Shown: positions 46,267 to 59,637, counted from the first letter of the stretch. The stretch is 64,000 nt of DNA from Nectonema munidae (GCA_030549495.1 JAUIRK010000042.1:1-64000), one strand, 5' to 3'. Translations and numbers: made by a program. The notes: generated from the sequence alone by a model not told the origin.

Positions 46267-46386
46267 CGCGTTAACTACCAGAATAATCAGACGATATCTA
46301 GTATAAAGCAGAAGATTTGTATTAAAAAGAATTAATAAACGCAGACGATTCAAATTTTTGTAAAGTCGACATATGTCGATAACCGG
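46267..46386. mobile_element. TTAA-flanked MITE, 120 bp (reverse copy of the 18.2-kb family)
   Basis: TTAA at 46263-46266 and 46387-46390. Reverse-complemented, it shares GTCGACTTTACAAAAAT, CGTCTGCGTTTAT and ATCGTCTGATTATTCTGG with 18231-18349. Confidence 0.8.
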
Positions 46387-47356
46387 TTAATTTTGGAACA
46401 ACCTCCTTTATAAGTTACCCATTTCTCATGAAATGGAAAAAGGAATCATCTCAAATTTGAACATGAAAAATTTTAACAGTATATATTTGATTGCCAGCAT
46501 GGAGAAACATTCGTAGAAGTTGTCTTGGTAAATAATATGATATAGCAGGGATAAAGAAATATTTTGGAAAAAAAATAAGACTAAACTTCGTCTTTGCTAA
46601 GAGAGAAACGGTTTTCTTTGTGAAAAAATGGAAATGTTTTGCTAGATTTGCACGCATAAATATTGACAAGCAATATCAGGGTGTCATCAATCTATAAAAA
46701 ATAAAAAAAAAAGATCAATAGTGTATACGAAATACAAAAAAATAAATGCGGAAGGGGTGATTATCAACTAGGGTTGCAAGAAAAATGAAATCTGTGGGGT
46801 AGGATGCTGTTCAAAATCCTCCCTTCCAAAATGGCGTCCTTTTTACTCAGTTAGTTAGACACCTAGCAGTTAGTCAAGCTTATCAAGGTCGTATATCTAT
46901 TTATAATTTCAAAGGAAATTTGATGAGAATAAGTATATCAATAAATTTATCTTTAAATATAAAAATGGAAAAATTTAATATTTTTTTAGTCTCAAAATGT
47001 CTATTTGACATGAAGGTGTGCTGACGGTGGATTTTTGAAGCGTGAATTTATGCCATTAACACTCGAGTAAAAAGACGAAACTATAAATCTTACGTTATTT
47101 TAGATGTTGACGGATGAAGTCTTCCTTTATGATGTTAAGTGACTGATGCTTTAACTAATTCTTCAATGCAAAATGAATCAACTGTTATTTTGTTTTATTA
47201 TCTTTTAAAACACATGTTCCTACTATGTTTAGCTTTGATTTAGTTTTATAGCGATTTCTTTCATCTTTTAAAGTTCTTGAATTTTTAATTGATTCTAAAA
47301 ATAATCTTAAAATATTGCTTTACAACTCAAACGTGTCCTAGCGACCCACTGTCTAG

Positions 47357-47650
47357 CAGAGTTTTTCAAACTTTTTTTACTGCGACCCATAATACTTAGG
47401 TGGAATAAGACAAACTCTTCTGAAGTTTGATTCATAAAGACTGCCTTGTCATCGGAGAAATCAATGAAAACCTAGCGACGATTTATGAGTGCTGTGCAAA
47501 ATTTAAAGTTCTTTATATTCTTCACTTTGCTCTCACTTGCGTATTTTTGATTTCCTTTCTTTTTTGTCACGACCCATTTTATTTTTTCACAAGACCAAAC
47601 GAAGGGTCGCGACTATGAAATAAGTAACTTTTTTTGGAAACGGTTCCAGT
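47357..47650. mobile_element. Probable hAT MITE, degraded
   Basis: The left end CAGAGTTTTTCAAACTTTTT and GCGACCCA are typical of a hAT group. The right side has GGGTCGCGAC and an eroded end. No target duplication seen. Confidence 0.45.
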
Positions 47651-48118
47651 TCTGGTATTGTTAGTTGAAAACGTGTAGGCGATTAGTCAAATTAGTTTTC
47701 AAAAAACTTAAGTTATGCTGTAAAAATTTGCACAATTTTATCTTTATTTTATACCCTTTTTGAGAGTCTAACTAACTTACACTCATTCTTACACACTAAA
47801 AAGAATGAAAAAATTCTAATACCAAGTTTTCTAACTTTAGTTCTGTTTTACATATGATTTTTTTCATTCAATAAAATTTCAAATTTTTTTATTGTTAATT
47901 GATATATTTACCCCTTTTCTACACATAATTTGGAGATGGTGCGCATCTATTTGAAGTGAGAAAGAAGGAGCTATATATAAGTCCTCATTCATTGTTGACT
48001 TTAAGCAATAGGGCGGGGGTAAAGTTTACAAAGCTTAATTAAGAATAAAATAGAATAGACAAGAGAGGAGTAGGAATTCAGAAAAATGTGTTGTCTTTTT
48101 TGGAAGACGCTTGAAAGT

Positions 48119-48155
48119 CCGCCCCTCCAATAATTTCATGGATGTGCGCCCCTGA
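48119..48155. mobile_element. hAT-type MITE right end
   Basis: CGCCCCTCCAATAATTT with GGATGTGCGCCCCTG. A related end lies at 48588-48621. The left ends could not be fixed. Confidence 0.45.
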
Positions 48156-48587
48156 ATCAATCATATTTTTTTCATATAAACATCGCAGTGTGTCTAGTAT
48201 ACTCTTTCCTTCAGACTACATTCACTCATATAAAACTCTCCAACCTCCAGTTATTTGTTTTTAGTTGTTTTCTCTATCAATCAAATATCCTTTCATCAAT
48301 TCCTGTAGTGTGCCTGATAGACTATTTCATTTTCAAATGAAAAGCCTATTCGCCCCCAACAATTTTGGATTTTTTTAAACTAGTGTATATTCGATATACA
48401 AATTTAATTAAAATATTTTCGCTGGAAGTATAGTATTTAAATTTCACCAATTTTGTAAAAAAAATATAAAGTAGTCTTATAAATTTAGGTATGCGCTGAA
48501 TACACTCTATTTTAAAGGATTGCTTGAATATTTGTTCTCCCGTGGTATTTCCAGACCAGTAATTTTGAAAATTGCAAAAAAAATTCG

Positions 48588-48621
48588 CCCCCAATAATTT
48601 TGAGGATGTGCGGCCCTGATA
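48588..48621. mobile_element. hAT-type MITE right end, second copy
   Basis: CGCCCCCAATAATTTTGAGG followed by ATGTGCGGCCCTG. A partial inner copy of the same words lies at 48352-48370. Confidence 0.45.
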
Positions 48622-49179
48622 TATATATAAGGTTACATTTAGAAGTCGATTGAATAAAACAATTAAAATCAGAGCATATTTCTAGAATCTTTTAAAACTC
48701 ACATCAATTCAAAGGATTTTTATACTAAAAAATGGATACTGCAAAAATAAGGCATACCTTCAGAAACATTTGATAATATTCTTGCATTAAAGACAGATTA
48801 GGTTGAATCAATCAAGAAAGAAAGTTTGAAGAAGTATTCATTCCTTAAGTAATACTGAACTTCTTGCAGAGGAAGGAGAATCAAGCATCCATTAGTTTTT
48901 CACCTAAAGAGTAGTTGTCCATAGCGAAAATATTTGACAAAATGAAGAGCAAAAAATTTGCTTTCTTTTTATCTACTAGAAATACTCAAACATTGAGAGC
49001 AAGTCAAGAGTGACAAAGGTGACCTTGAAAAATACAATTAAAATTGGTAAGCATTTTTCACACAGTTGAAAAGTTTAAAAGTAGTGGCAATGTTATAAAG
49101 CCGTTTTATTAATGTTATTTAGCGAAGTTTTTTTTTATTTCTTATGAATATTTTGTATTTTAGTTGTCGGTATTACACG

Positions 49180-49330
49180 CAGGGGAAAAATAGTATTCCT
49201 TAACTGGAGAGATGATAAGGATGTCACGATCAGGAATCGAACGCGGGATGATCGGATCACAAGAGCTTGTAATTCAACCACTAGTCCTAGTAACTTAATC
49301 ACGACTGAATCAGTGACGTAGATAGCACAA
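49180..49330 (-). repeat. tRNA-derived SINE family B
   Basis: On the minus strand, an A-box-like TAGTGGTTGAATTACAAGC, a B-box GCGTTCGATTCC, and a tail GTGACATCCTTATCATCTCT. Confidence 0.6.
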
Positions 49331-49339
49331 GTGTACTCC

Positions 49340-51118
49340 ATAACACTTCAAAAAGCTAGAAACGGAACAATATAGGTATGCAGAATAAGAAGACAAACTC
49401 TAGCAGGCATTATTACATGACAGTCTATAATATTTGTATTGCAGTATTATCAACGATAACAAATATAATCAGGGTTTCAGAGACGGAGTCGAAGTCAGTG
49501 GAGCCGAAGGCGGTAATGCCATAAATGTTGTCCTTATGCCTGGCTCGAAGCAGCAATTTGTTAATTACTCTTAATTAGTTTTTTTGTTTTTATTGCTTTT
49601 AATGCAAAGTTCAACATTAGGATACGATGATCAGAAATCCGACTTTGTACCGGAACAAAAGCGAATTTTGTGAAAAAAAGTTTTTTGTTTGTATTTTTTT
49701 CTAAAACCTAAAATGCCCAGGCAGATAACTTTTTTGAGTTAGTGAAAATAACTCTATATATATTTTTGAAATACAAACTCATAACCCAGATATAGAGAGA
49801 ATTTTTTCTTTGATGGAGTATCAATGGAATGATTCGAAAAACCAATAAATCTATCAAAACCGTAAGAAGTATTCTGATAGTAAATCATAACTTCTAAAAA
49901 GTTTCTTGCTTTGAATTTTATCAATAGCTCAGCGCAATTTAAGAAATTTTGAAGAATATTTTTCTCTTCGCAAAAGTACAATTAAATCAAATTTTTTTCC
50001 GATTTTTGCAATTTTGAATTTTCTTAATAAATTAATTTTTTGCATATATAGGTATTGAAAAAAATCAGTTAGTCCAGTTTAATAGAAGTTCTCTTAAATT
50101 TTGATGACTACCAATAAATTCTAAAGCGTTATTATGGGCCAAAAAATACAAGTTTAAAATTTGGAAATAGTAGATCACACTAATCCAAAGAGGAGTCATA
50201 ATTTTACTTCATGAGAATATACATTTATATTTACCATTTTGAACTTCTAAATTTTTTCAGTTCTAATGCCTTTTTTCAAGTTTATTTAGTATTTTAGAAA
50301 GAGAGTTTAGAACTTTAAAAGGACAAATTAGAACAAAAAAAAAGAAAATTAAGATGTAAAAATGGTATATATAAATTTTGCTTAGATAAAAAAATAATGC
50401 TTTATCTTGTTCTTCATTTTTATTGCTAATAGTAATAGATTTTTTTCATGAACATACACGAAGCTACTTTAAAAATTATTTTTATCTACTCCTTGTTTAA
50501 GACGTCATTAATTGATCAAGTAGTTTTATAGATGAAGTGTATTGTTTTATTTGGATAGTACGAACGCTTCAATAAACAAGCCTCTTCTAGCAAGAATGAT
50601 GGTCTGTTGAAATTGTAAATCCAGTTCTTCACAATATGAATTTTATATATTGATTATGTTACCAAACAATCTTACAACAAACTTTTCAGAACTTAAAAAA
50701 AATTGACAAAGCCAAAGTTGACGCCGGATGAGGAGCCAGGCACTGAAATATATATATATATCCTAAGGAGCCGGAGCAATAGGATTCTTCTGTCTCTTAA
50801 ATTAATACAAATAAATTTTGCCGCCTAGGGCAGACCAAGTTCCCCGCCCCTTTTTGGTACGCTATTGACTGGCAAGTCTGAATTGATACTTTGAATATCT
50901 CTAATAACGTGTAAGGCCATTTATTATAGAAATGGTGTCTTTGATAGAAACTGTGTCAAATTGTATGACAATCGAATTTAAAACAATTCTGAAAAACAAA
51001 CTCATTCACAGATATCATTCATTTTTAAAAATGTTCAAATTCCATTCAAATATAAAAAAAATTAATTATAAATTCGTAAAATTTTCACTTTTACTTTCCA
51101 AATACGTCGTCAAACCAC
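49340..51118. other. Intergenic, no gene seen
   Basis: AT-rich DNA. GAGTC/GGAGCCG-type low-complexity words occur near 49.49 and 50.73 kb. A MITE end at about 50810-50870 (CCGCCTAGGGCAGACC) is related to the element at 23330. Confidence 0.45.
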
Positions 51119-51125
51119 TCAATAA

Positions 51126-51408
51126 TAGGGTTGCCAGATTTTTACAGTATCTAACCCGTAGAAATTGATATTGAAAAAAGTCAACAACAAAATTTTGTAT
51201 TTCTTGCAAAATAATTAATATGAAAGATAGTTTAAAAGTAGAAGAAGAGATAACAATCAGATTAGGAGCCAAATTTTTCTAAACCCCTTTTTGAGATTTA
51301 AGATCAGTGACTGAAAAATCGGAATTCTTATAAATCCTCCAGGATTCCTTTGTTAAGCGTTCGCAAAACCGAAACAATCCCAGAAATCAGCGATATCTAG
51401 CAAGCCCA
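51126..51408. mobile_element. Probable hAT MITE, 283 bp
   Basis: Left end TAGGGTTGCCAGAT; right end read inward TGGGCTTGCTAGAT (11 of 14 match). TCAATAA lies directly outside both ends (51119-51125 and 51409-51415). Confidence 0.55.
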
Positions 51409-51415
51409 TCAATAA

Positions 51416-53483
51416 GACTGTTCATTATATAGAGGTGTTCTCTATTAAGAGGTTATGTTAGTTTATAATAGAGTTGCACAGATATATCAGCAACTTATCG
51501 GTATGAGCCATGCCGGCTACTTTATAAAGGGAGTAAAAAATTTAGCGTTTTCTTCTAAATTGTTGATATGAATTTGACATATACGTAGAAACAATTGGTT
51601 TCAGTAATGGTTCACAGTGCATTACTTGGGTTCTTTAATTTCTAAGAATATTGTGAATATTACAAGAGAACTTTTACAAGAGTACAGTTGTTATTTAATA
51701 TATTTTAGTGGAAGACTGTAAAACATATTGACAAGATAGAATGTGTGCCTTATTTATTTTGAAAATAGAAAAGATACAAATTTAAAAACAAAACTGAAAA
51801 AAAAATAATGAATAAAATTCATATCAAAATTAGTTATTATATGACATACCACTTAAAATAGGCCGTTATACCTTAGTAATAATAACCTAATTCCTATGTT
51901 ATTAAAGTATTAATATCACCATCTTGGATTTATAGTTGTCTCTGTTTCTAAATTGTAAACAAACTACTTTAAAATATGTATCCAACTACTTATTTTTTGA
52001 TAAAAGAATGGTTTTTAATTCCTTTGTTTATTTTACATATTATACAAAGCATAAATACATTCCTTCCTATTTGACCTGTTCACGATCATGTTAAAACCTT
52101 TCCTACTCGTTCGGTACTTAATTTTTGTAATTTTTTATTGTAGATCCGGTTCAAACTATAGTGGGTATAGTCCAGTCCTGATCTGGATATTACGATCACC
52201 GATCTCACCCAAACAGGACTTTGAATATGTCTACTAATATATTATATGGTATCCATCGATAAGCGTTGGCCCACATGGGTTGTCAGATTATCAAAGCAAG
52301 GAACCGGGACAAAAATGGATATTAAAAAAATCACAAAATTAGAGAATAAATGTGACGAAAAAGTATTAGCTGCTTAAAGGTGTTCACTGAGGGGGTTTTA
52401 CTGTTATATTGAAATAAAAGTATAAATTTTACTTTAAATTCTATACTTTTATAAAGAGAGTCTTCTAATTCAGTGAAAAAATAAAATTATGCTAAGTCGC
52501 AAAATAAATTTTTTAAATATATTTTGAAATTATTCTAAAAAGGTATATTATATTTAATATCTTGAAAATAAATCAAATACACAATTGAAATAAAAAAATT
52601 TATCAACTGTGGAAAAAATATTTTATCACAACATAAAAAATTAAATAAAATTATTTTCTACATCTACATTAACGAAAAATATTAAAAATCAACAGAAGTT
52701 TTAAATAAAATTTTGAATTACTGTTGGAGTAAAACATAATTAACAAAAATAATTAAATCTAGATTAATTACATTCTTCTTTTGAATAGCTTCAACTTTTT
52801 ACAATTTATGAAATTTATCGCTGCATTGTATTTTAAATATATTGAGTTTTTTACATTTTAGAGTTTTTTAGATTTGAAGTGAGAAAAATTTCTATTTTAT
52901 ATGCTATTTTGATTTAAATCCTTTCATTTAAAGAAACTCTTAAAAATACTTCATATAATTTTTAAAATTTTGTATAATAAATAAATTAAGTACCTATATA
53001 TCACAAAATGATGCCTTTTAAGATTTGAAAATGATTTCAAAATTTCTATCAAATAATTATTTTTCAAAAAAATTTAAAATTGATTTTCAGTATTTTTTCT
53101 TTTATAGATAATAATATAGACGTTCTAGTTTCAAAATCCATTTATTTATGTAATAACAATTAACTTTATATTATCAAACCTTCTATTTTATATTCATAAA
53201 ATTTACAGATAAATCACCTTTTCATGCCTAAATCTGTCAATCAAAGTTAAAAAAGTTTTCAGCAAAATTCTGACAGTATCTCTAGTTAAGCTTATGAGGT
53301 CTATAGTTGAGTTTATAACTTTGGGCGTATATTATATACTCGTTTGAAAAGGTATAAATATATAGAGTTTTGAACACAAACACTTTATAGTTTAAATTTT
53401 TTCAAAAGTATGGTTACTTTTTGAGAAATTTCAATCAAAATTTTGATTGATGAGAAATATATCTAATAAAATATACTTTAAAA
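51416..53483. other. Gene-free AT-rich stretch
   Basis: Very AT-rich DNA with no coding frame, SINE or inverted repeat that I can support. Confidence 0.5.
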
Positions 53484-54530
53484 TTTTACATGAAATATAT
53501 TTTTTATGTCAAATCGGGCATGGTGATTTCATTTTGGACTTATTTTTGGAATTTAGAAATTGAAAATACCTATACGTGTGTAACAAATTTGCGGTTTACT
53601 TCTAAAATCTGTTCATTCATTCAACTTTTACATGGAATATACCCATTATTATAACAAATCAACAATCGCAATTTCATTTATAAATTCTTTTTGCATTTAG
53701 AATTTGAAAATGCTAATCAATTTGAAACAAATTTGCGGTTTATTTTTAAAATCTGTCTCCGAGAACATTAATTAAAATTTTACATGAAATATACACCCTT
53801 TTATAACAAATCAACAATGCCAATTTCATTTATGGATTGTTTTTGCATTTAGAATTTGAAAATACTTATAAATGTGAAAAAAAGTTGCGGTTTATTTCTA
53901 AAATCTGTTTTAAAGGACATACATTATAATTTTACATGAAATATACACATTTTCATATCAAATCAAGAATGCCAATTTCATTTATAGATTATTTTTGCAT
54001 TTAGATTTCAAAATACTTATAAGTGTGAAAAAAAGTTGAGGTTTATTTCTAAAATCTGTCTTCGAGAAGATTCATTCAAATTTTACATGAAATTTACACA
54101 TTTTCATATCAAATAAACAATGCCAATTTCATTTATAGATTATTTTCGCATTTGAATTTCAAAATACTTATACGTGTGGAACAAATTGCGATTTATTTCT
54201 AAAATCTGTATTCGAGAACATTCATAATTTTTACATGAAATAAACGCATTTTAATATCAAATCAACAATGACAATTTTATTTATAGATTGTTTTTACATT
54301 TGGATTGAAAATTACCTATAAGTGTAAAATAAATTTGTGGTTCACTTTTAAAAATTATACCAAAAAACAAAATTTGCGGTTTAGATCTAAAACGAGAACA
54401 TTCATTCAAAGTTTACATGAAATACACACATTTTTATAACAAATCAACAATGCCAATTCCAATTATAGATTGTTTTTGGATTTAGAATTTGAAAATACTT
54501 GTAAGCGTGAATCAAATTTGCAATTAAGGT
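53484..54530. repeat. Satellite array, monomer about 152 bp
   Basis: Seven imperfect copies begin at the word TTTACATGAAATATAC near 53484, 53626, 53778, 53930, 54081, 54228 and 54411. Each carries AATGCCAATTTCATTTATAG, TTTTTGCATTTAGAATTTG, TTGCGGTTTATTTCTAAAAT and GAGAACATTCATTC in order. The last full spacing is longer because of an internal insertion. Confidence 0.9.
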
Positions 54531-54661
54531 GTTTTATACATATGTACCGATTTTCAAGTAGGCTGAATCCAACAGGGATGTTTATTTTTTTATAAAAATT
54601 AATGACACCTGTCAAAAAATGATTGACATATGACACTTCAACTAAAATAAAGGACTTCATG
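54526..54661 (-). repeat. Dispersed repeat D, copy 2
   Basis: Reverse-strand copy with CTACTTGAAAATCGGTACAT and TTTTTGACAGG, directly abutting the end of the satellite array. Confidence 0.6.
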
Positions 54662-55849
54662 ATTAAATAGTTATACGTAGCTATATATGTAATTTATTTT
54701 GTCACAGAGCAAATAGAATTGTAAGTAGGCAAAACAAAATTGCAAAAAAATATCACTGAAAATGATCTAGAACTAAAAACGGGATTTTATACCGAATTCA
54801 ATAAGCTGATTTTTTTTAATGAAATTAATTCAAAACAAGGACTCTGTAGAGGCATATTTTGATGCGCATCATTTTATTTGAAGGAGAAAGACAGTTTGTT
54901 TATACCATTCACTCTACAATATCTTAAAACAAGCTGAATCGGTCAATTTAAATAAGTTTCATGTTTGACCATTTTGATAAAGTTTTATACGTATAATCAA
55001 ACAATATACAAATGAACGAAGATGATAATGTTGAAACATAATTAATTTATAATAAAAATTTGATCGTTTTTTTATATCTAATCATTTATCAATCAATAAA
55101 ATCTACGAAAAAAATCTACACACAATCTTATAATAACCCTGTTCTTATTATCTCTTCATCAAGTAATCTCTAAGCAAATATTTGCTGTCTTGACAGTGCA
55201 GTTTAAGCAACATTATATACACAAAGTATTATTTATATTTCTAAGTGATGAGGCCTCTTATAAGTGTATAAGTTCTATATAATTTTTCTCAATATATACA
55301 TCGTTATCTTGGCAAAACTTGGATGGCATTTTCTGAAGAGGGAGCCTACTTTATTAATACAAATTTAAGAAAGTTAGAAGTTATAACTTCATTACTCCGA
55401 AATAGAAACTTATCAAATTTTGCCTATCTGTATGCACATATAAATGGAATATTCAAAGTTTGAAAAAATTATACATAATATTTAAAAAAACATGATGTAA
55501 TCATGCAAACTCTAGTTGAAATATAATTCACAGCGTAATTTTCATTCTAGTCTAAAAATGGAAAAAAAAATTTTTGAACATAAATATATGAATCAATTTT
55601 ATAGTATGATGAGTATAAAAATTAATATTCGTGCCTCATTGGAAATTTTGATACTGAAAAAATTTGTTTTATTATAGATTCCAAATAAAATCTATACTTC
55701 AGAGAAATAAATTCACTTGAGTCTTTAGAGAATAGCATGAAAACAAATCGTTCAAAAATCAGTTCAACATATCTAACCGCAAAAATACCACGATTTTAAA
55801 AAAGTCACAAATTAATCAAAAATGTTAAAAAAAACTGTTTATAACTACT

Positions 55850-56160
55850 TAAATAAAGACTTAATTTTTTCAGTTGAGCGGTCATATATCAATCAATTTT
55901 TTGACAAGATTTGATTGATTTTTTTTAATTAAAAAAAATTTGTATAAACATTTAAACTAAAAGTTTCTTTTTTAAGTTGTGCTGTCATATATGAATCAAT
56001 TTTAAAAAAAATAAACGTGGCCATCGTGTTCAGCACACTTGAAAATTGGTACATCTGTGTAAAAAAACTTTGTATAACCATTTAAACTAAAAGTTTCCTT
56101 TTTTAGTTGAGCTGTCAAATATCAATCAATTTTCGACAAGTTTGATTGATTTTTATACAC
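55850..56160 (+). repeat. Dispersed repeat D, tandem copies
   Basis: Nearly two head-to-tail units with TTTAAACTAAAAGTTTC, GTTGAGCTGTCAAATATC and TTTGATTGATTTTT. The family monomer is about 165-170 bp, so the dispersed copies may derive from another satellite. Confidence 0.65.
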
Positions 56161-56344
56161 GATCAGATTCGCAATCATTTATTAAGTTCACGCGAAAATT
56201 TTATAAAAATTTGCAATCATTCAAGAAAAACCGACGGGTAAATCAATTAAGTTTGGCTATTTCATGTTAGAAAATCTTCCTCAATTTAAATGAAAATGCA
56301 TCCAAAAAAAATTTCGTCTCATCATAAACCCAAGTCTCATCCAC

Positions 56345-56462
56345 GGTTGCCGGACATTAGGGGCATTTTTGCTCATCATAACGCTTTGCAGCAAAATAAA
56401 CACATCATTCGTCAAGCAAGTCAGCATGTGAAATAAAAACACAAGATAAGGATATTTAAAAC
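56345..56462 (-). repeat. Inverted pair, arm 1
   Basis: Reverse complement of 57013-57129 at roughly 85-90% identity; shared words include GCTGACTTGCTTGA and GAATGATGTGTTTATTTTGC. Confidence 0.8.
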
Positions 56463-57012
56463 ACATGTAACTATAGTGTATACATTAGAGGTATATAGTA
56501 TAAACTCATCATGCACGATTGCAGCAACTTATTTCTCAATATGTGGACACTATAAGTTTATTAATGCGAGTGATATCATTAAGGCCTCACTTATTACTTA
56601 GTTATTTTTAGTTCAACAACAAAGTTCCTTTGCGTGCAATTTTTTAATAACTTTTTAGCTTGTTATAATGCTGTTTATTGATGGTTTTTATTATTATGAA
56701 AAAGGAAGTTGTAAGTAATTTATATTTTTAGCAATTTAAATAATAATTCAACTTTTAGCTAGTGAAACTAAGAGGTTTATATGCACTCTGCATAATAGTA
56801 AAAAGTGTAAAGGTCAGTAATTTTTTTTATTTATATTTTCAATTTCATATTTGATTGTGTTTTTAGGGTTAATAATTTATAAAAAAAGGCTTTACTGGTA
56901 ACTATGACAAAATAAATCAAATAAATAATAATAATAATATTTTGTATTCAATTTCTTATTTAGTTGAACAATAATTTTTTTATATATCTTGTTTATGTGG
57001 AATAAATACTTA

Positions 57013-57129
57013 GTTTTAAATAATCTTATCTTGTATCTTTATATCACACGCTGACTTGCTTGATGAATGATGTGTTTATTTTGCTGCAAAGTGTTATGAT
57101 GAGTAAAATGCCCCTAATGTCCGCATACC
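57013..57129 (+). repeat. Inverted pair, arm 2
   Basis: Partner of arm 1 across a 550-bp spacer. Neither arm shows a convincing coding frame. Confidence 0.8.
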
Positions 57130-59029
57130 CTCATCTACATTTTGAAAATTTTAAATATACTTAAATATCAATTTAAGGGTGTAGATTAGTAAATACTAAC
57201 CAATTTAGACGTTATCAAGAACTGCTCGAACGATCAAATAAATTCAAGTCGACCGAGATGATCTGAGTGAAAGCAAATAAAATGATGATTTCATACTGAT
57301 ACTACTGCACAAACTGGATTTTATATATTTCAGACCACTAAAGTCACGCCTTGCCGTCTAACTAGTGACGGGTGAAATGAATAACTTTTAGCGAAATTTA
57401 ACATTTCTTCAAGTTTACTTAATAAATTTTCACTACGTCACGTTTCAAGTCGACCACGAAAGTGATATATAAACATTGTATAAATTAATACCCAATACAA
57501 GTTTTTTTGATAGTTCAGGTAATTGTTGTCTTTTTTTGTAGTTGTGTTCATAACTGAAAATTGTGTTCTTGTTTCAATTATGAGATGGATCAAAAAGACA
57601 GTTAAACTGCATTTGAAATAGGTCCAAATTGAGTAAATAAATATAAAACATATAATCAATAGTTTATGTGATGTTAAATTGATATTTTGACTCATGAGAA
57701 AATCTAGTGCATCTCTCGACAAATTAAAACTTTCAATGTTTTATGTATATCAACCTTTCAATACAGTCATCTAAATCACTTAGCTTGGTCACACTTCGCC
57801 TTTAAGAACAAGAACTCTTTTAGAAAAAGCGAGAGCGGGTAGTTCAATTGGGTTACAATTGAAAAAAGTTTTCAAAATGAAAGATCATTGAAAAATAATT
57901 TTGGAAATATTTTTGAAACCACAATTACCATTGGAAATTTAATTAGGAGCTCCAGTTCAAAAGCAAAAGATCGAATCGTTGTAAATAAAGGATTTCATTA
58001 AGAATGCAAGATGATTATAATAAAAACCAGTGTTAAATTTTCATGATATCTTTATAAATAATCTCAATTTAAAGTAGAATTAATATTAAAATGTAATCAA
58101 AGAGAAGGAACAAAGTTCAGAATAAGAAGGCGTTGAAGTATTATTTTTTTGTATCGCGGATGCGAAGAGGATATCAAATTTGACATCCTAGCGGATGAGG
58201 ATGTCTAAATTAAATTTTTAAGCGGATATCATATTTGCTATTTTAAGAAAACGCGAGATGTCAATGTATATGTGTTATCATAAAGACGTACTCAACATAA
58301 AATTTTTGGATAAAAATTCCAAAAAAAATATTGTGGTATATAGAAAAAAGGAAAATGTTTCAAAATTGCCTATGTTGCAACTTAAATGATTCGAAGATAT
58401 GAATCTCTTCTATGAATATCCGATACATCTCTAATATGCATTAAAAGGGGGAGGGGGATTGAAAATTTAATGACTTCGCAAAAAAAAATTTATTTATAAA
58501 ATTCCTCTAATTTACTATATTCCTCAATATTACAAAATTTAATTCTAAGCTAGAAGTCTCACGGGGCCAATCGTCTCGGTACGACGAAAAACATTATTAT
58601 AACAGAAATTATAAATAAAAAGATATATAAAGTTAGTGTTAGTGGAAATTTTGATGAGATAAAATTTAGGACGATCTAGAAGTATTTATTTTAACTATCC
58701 AGCTTCAGTATACTTATAAAAAAAAGAAAAATTCTCTTTTAATCAAGATGAATAAATGGTTGACCAAATTAAATAGAAAGGTACAAAAGAAGAATTTTTA
58801 TTGAAAAAGACAAGAAATAGAAAGGTTTAGTTAAAGACATGTTCCTATTAGAAGCACATTTGATCTTTATCTTGCATAGACCTAAAAATAAATGAGAAAT
58901 GATTGTAAAGAATTGTAATCTTTTTACGAACAGTTGCTAAACATATGAATATAGAAACACACGGTGGAAGAATAATTCAATTATTTATTGAAAGAAGGTA
59001 TCATAATAATATTTCTATAAAGTGGAATC
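57130..59029. other. Intergenic, no gene seen
   Basis: AT-rich DNA with GCGGATG-type degenerate words near 58.15-58.25 kb. No coding frame that I trust. Confidence 0.5.
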
Positions 59030-59037
59030 GGATAAGA

Positions 59038-59637
59038 CAGCCATGTCAAACATGCGGCCCATTACAAGCAGATTTGCGGCCCACACAGATTACAGTATTA
59101 TTAATTATAATTTTATGTATAAGTGTAGATTTAGACTTCTTAGAGAACTAGGTTGACTGATTTTCACTTATCATCTCTTATAAAAGTTCGCACTGCACAG
59201 AAATTTCAGCCAGACATAGCAAAGATTGTCAATAACAAGAGGTGTCAAGCCTCGGACAAGAACATGTAAAGTATTTAAATAATTAATAATAAATGTTTAT
59301 TTTGAACTATTGTAATTTATGTGCATTTCATTTGTAGTTCATTCAAATACATGTGGGCCATCATGTATGTTGCCTTATAAACTTTTTTTATATTAAAATA
59401 AAGAACAGATTTATATCCGTGCTAATTTTTTAATTAAATTATTTTGTTTAACTATACATGACTTTGTACTTGCATTTTTGAATATAATCAAACCATTACA
59501 TGTTTCTAAGTTAAAAGTAAAATATTCTGCAATAATTTTTATTGAACAACTTTAAATATAATTATAGGAGTGCGGCCCTCATGAGAACACAAACTCACTC
59601 CTTTGGCCCTCATGGGACTCCGAGTTTGACATGCCTG
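59038..59637. mobile_element. hAT MITE of 600 bp with perfect 8-bp duplication
   Basis: GGATAAGA lies at 59030-59037 and 59638-59645. Ends: CAGCCATGTCAAAC on the left and CAGGCATGTCAAAC when the right end is read inward. GCGGCCC words lie near both ends. The interior is AT-rich with no transposase. Confidence 0.9.

Noticed and set aside
46171-46353. 60-codon minus frame
   Set aside because: Overlaps the TTAA MITE at 46267-46386; non-coding repeat.
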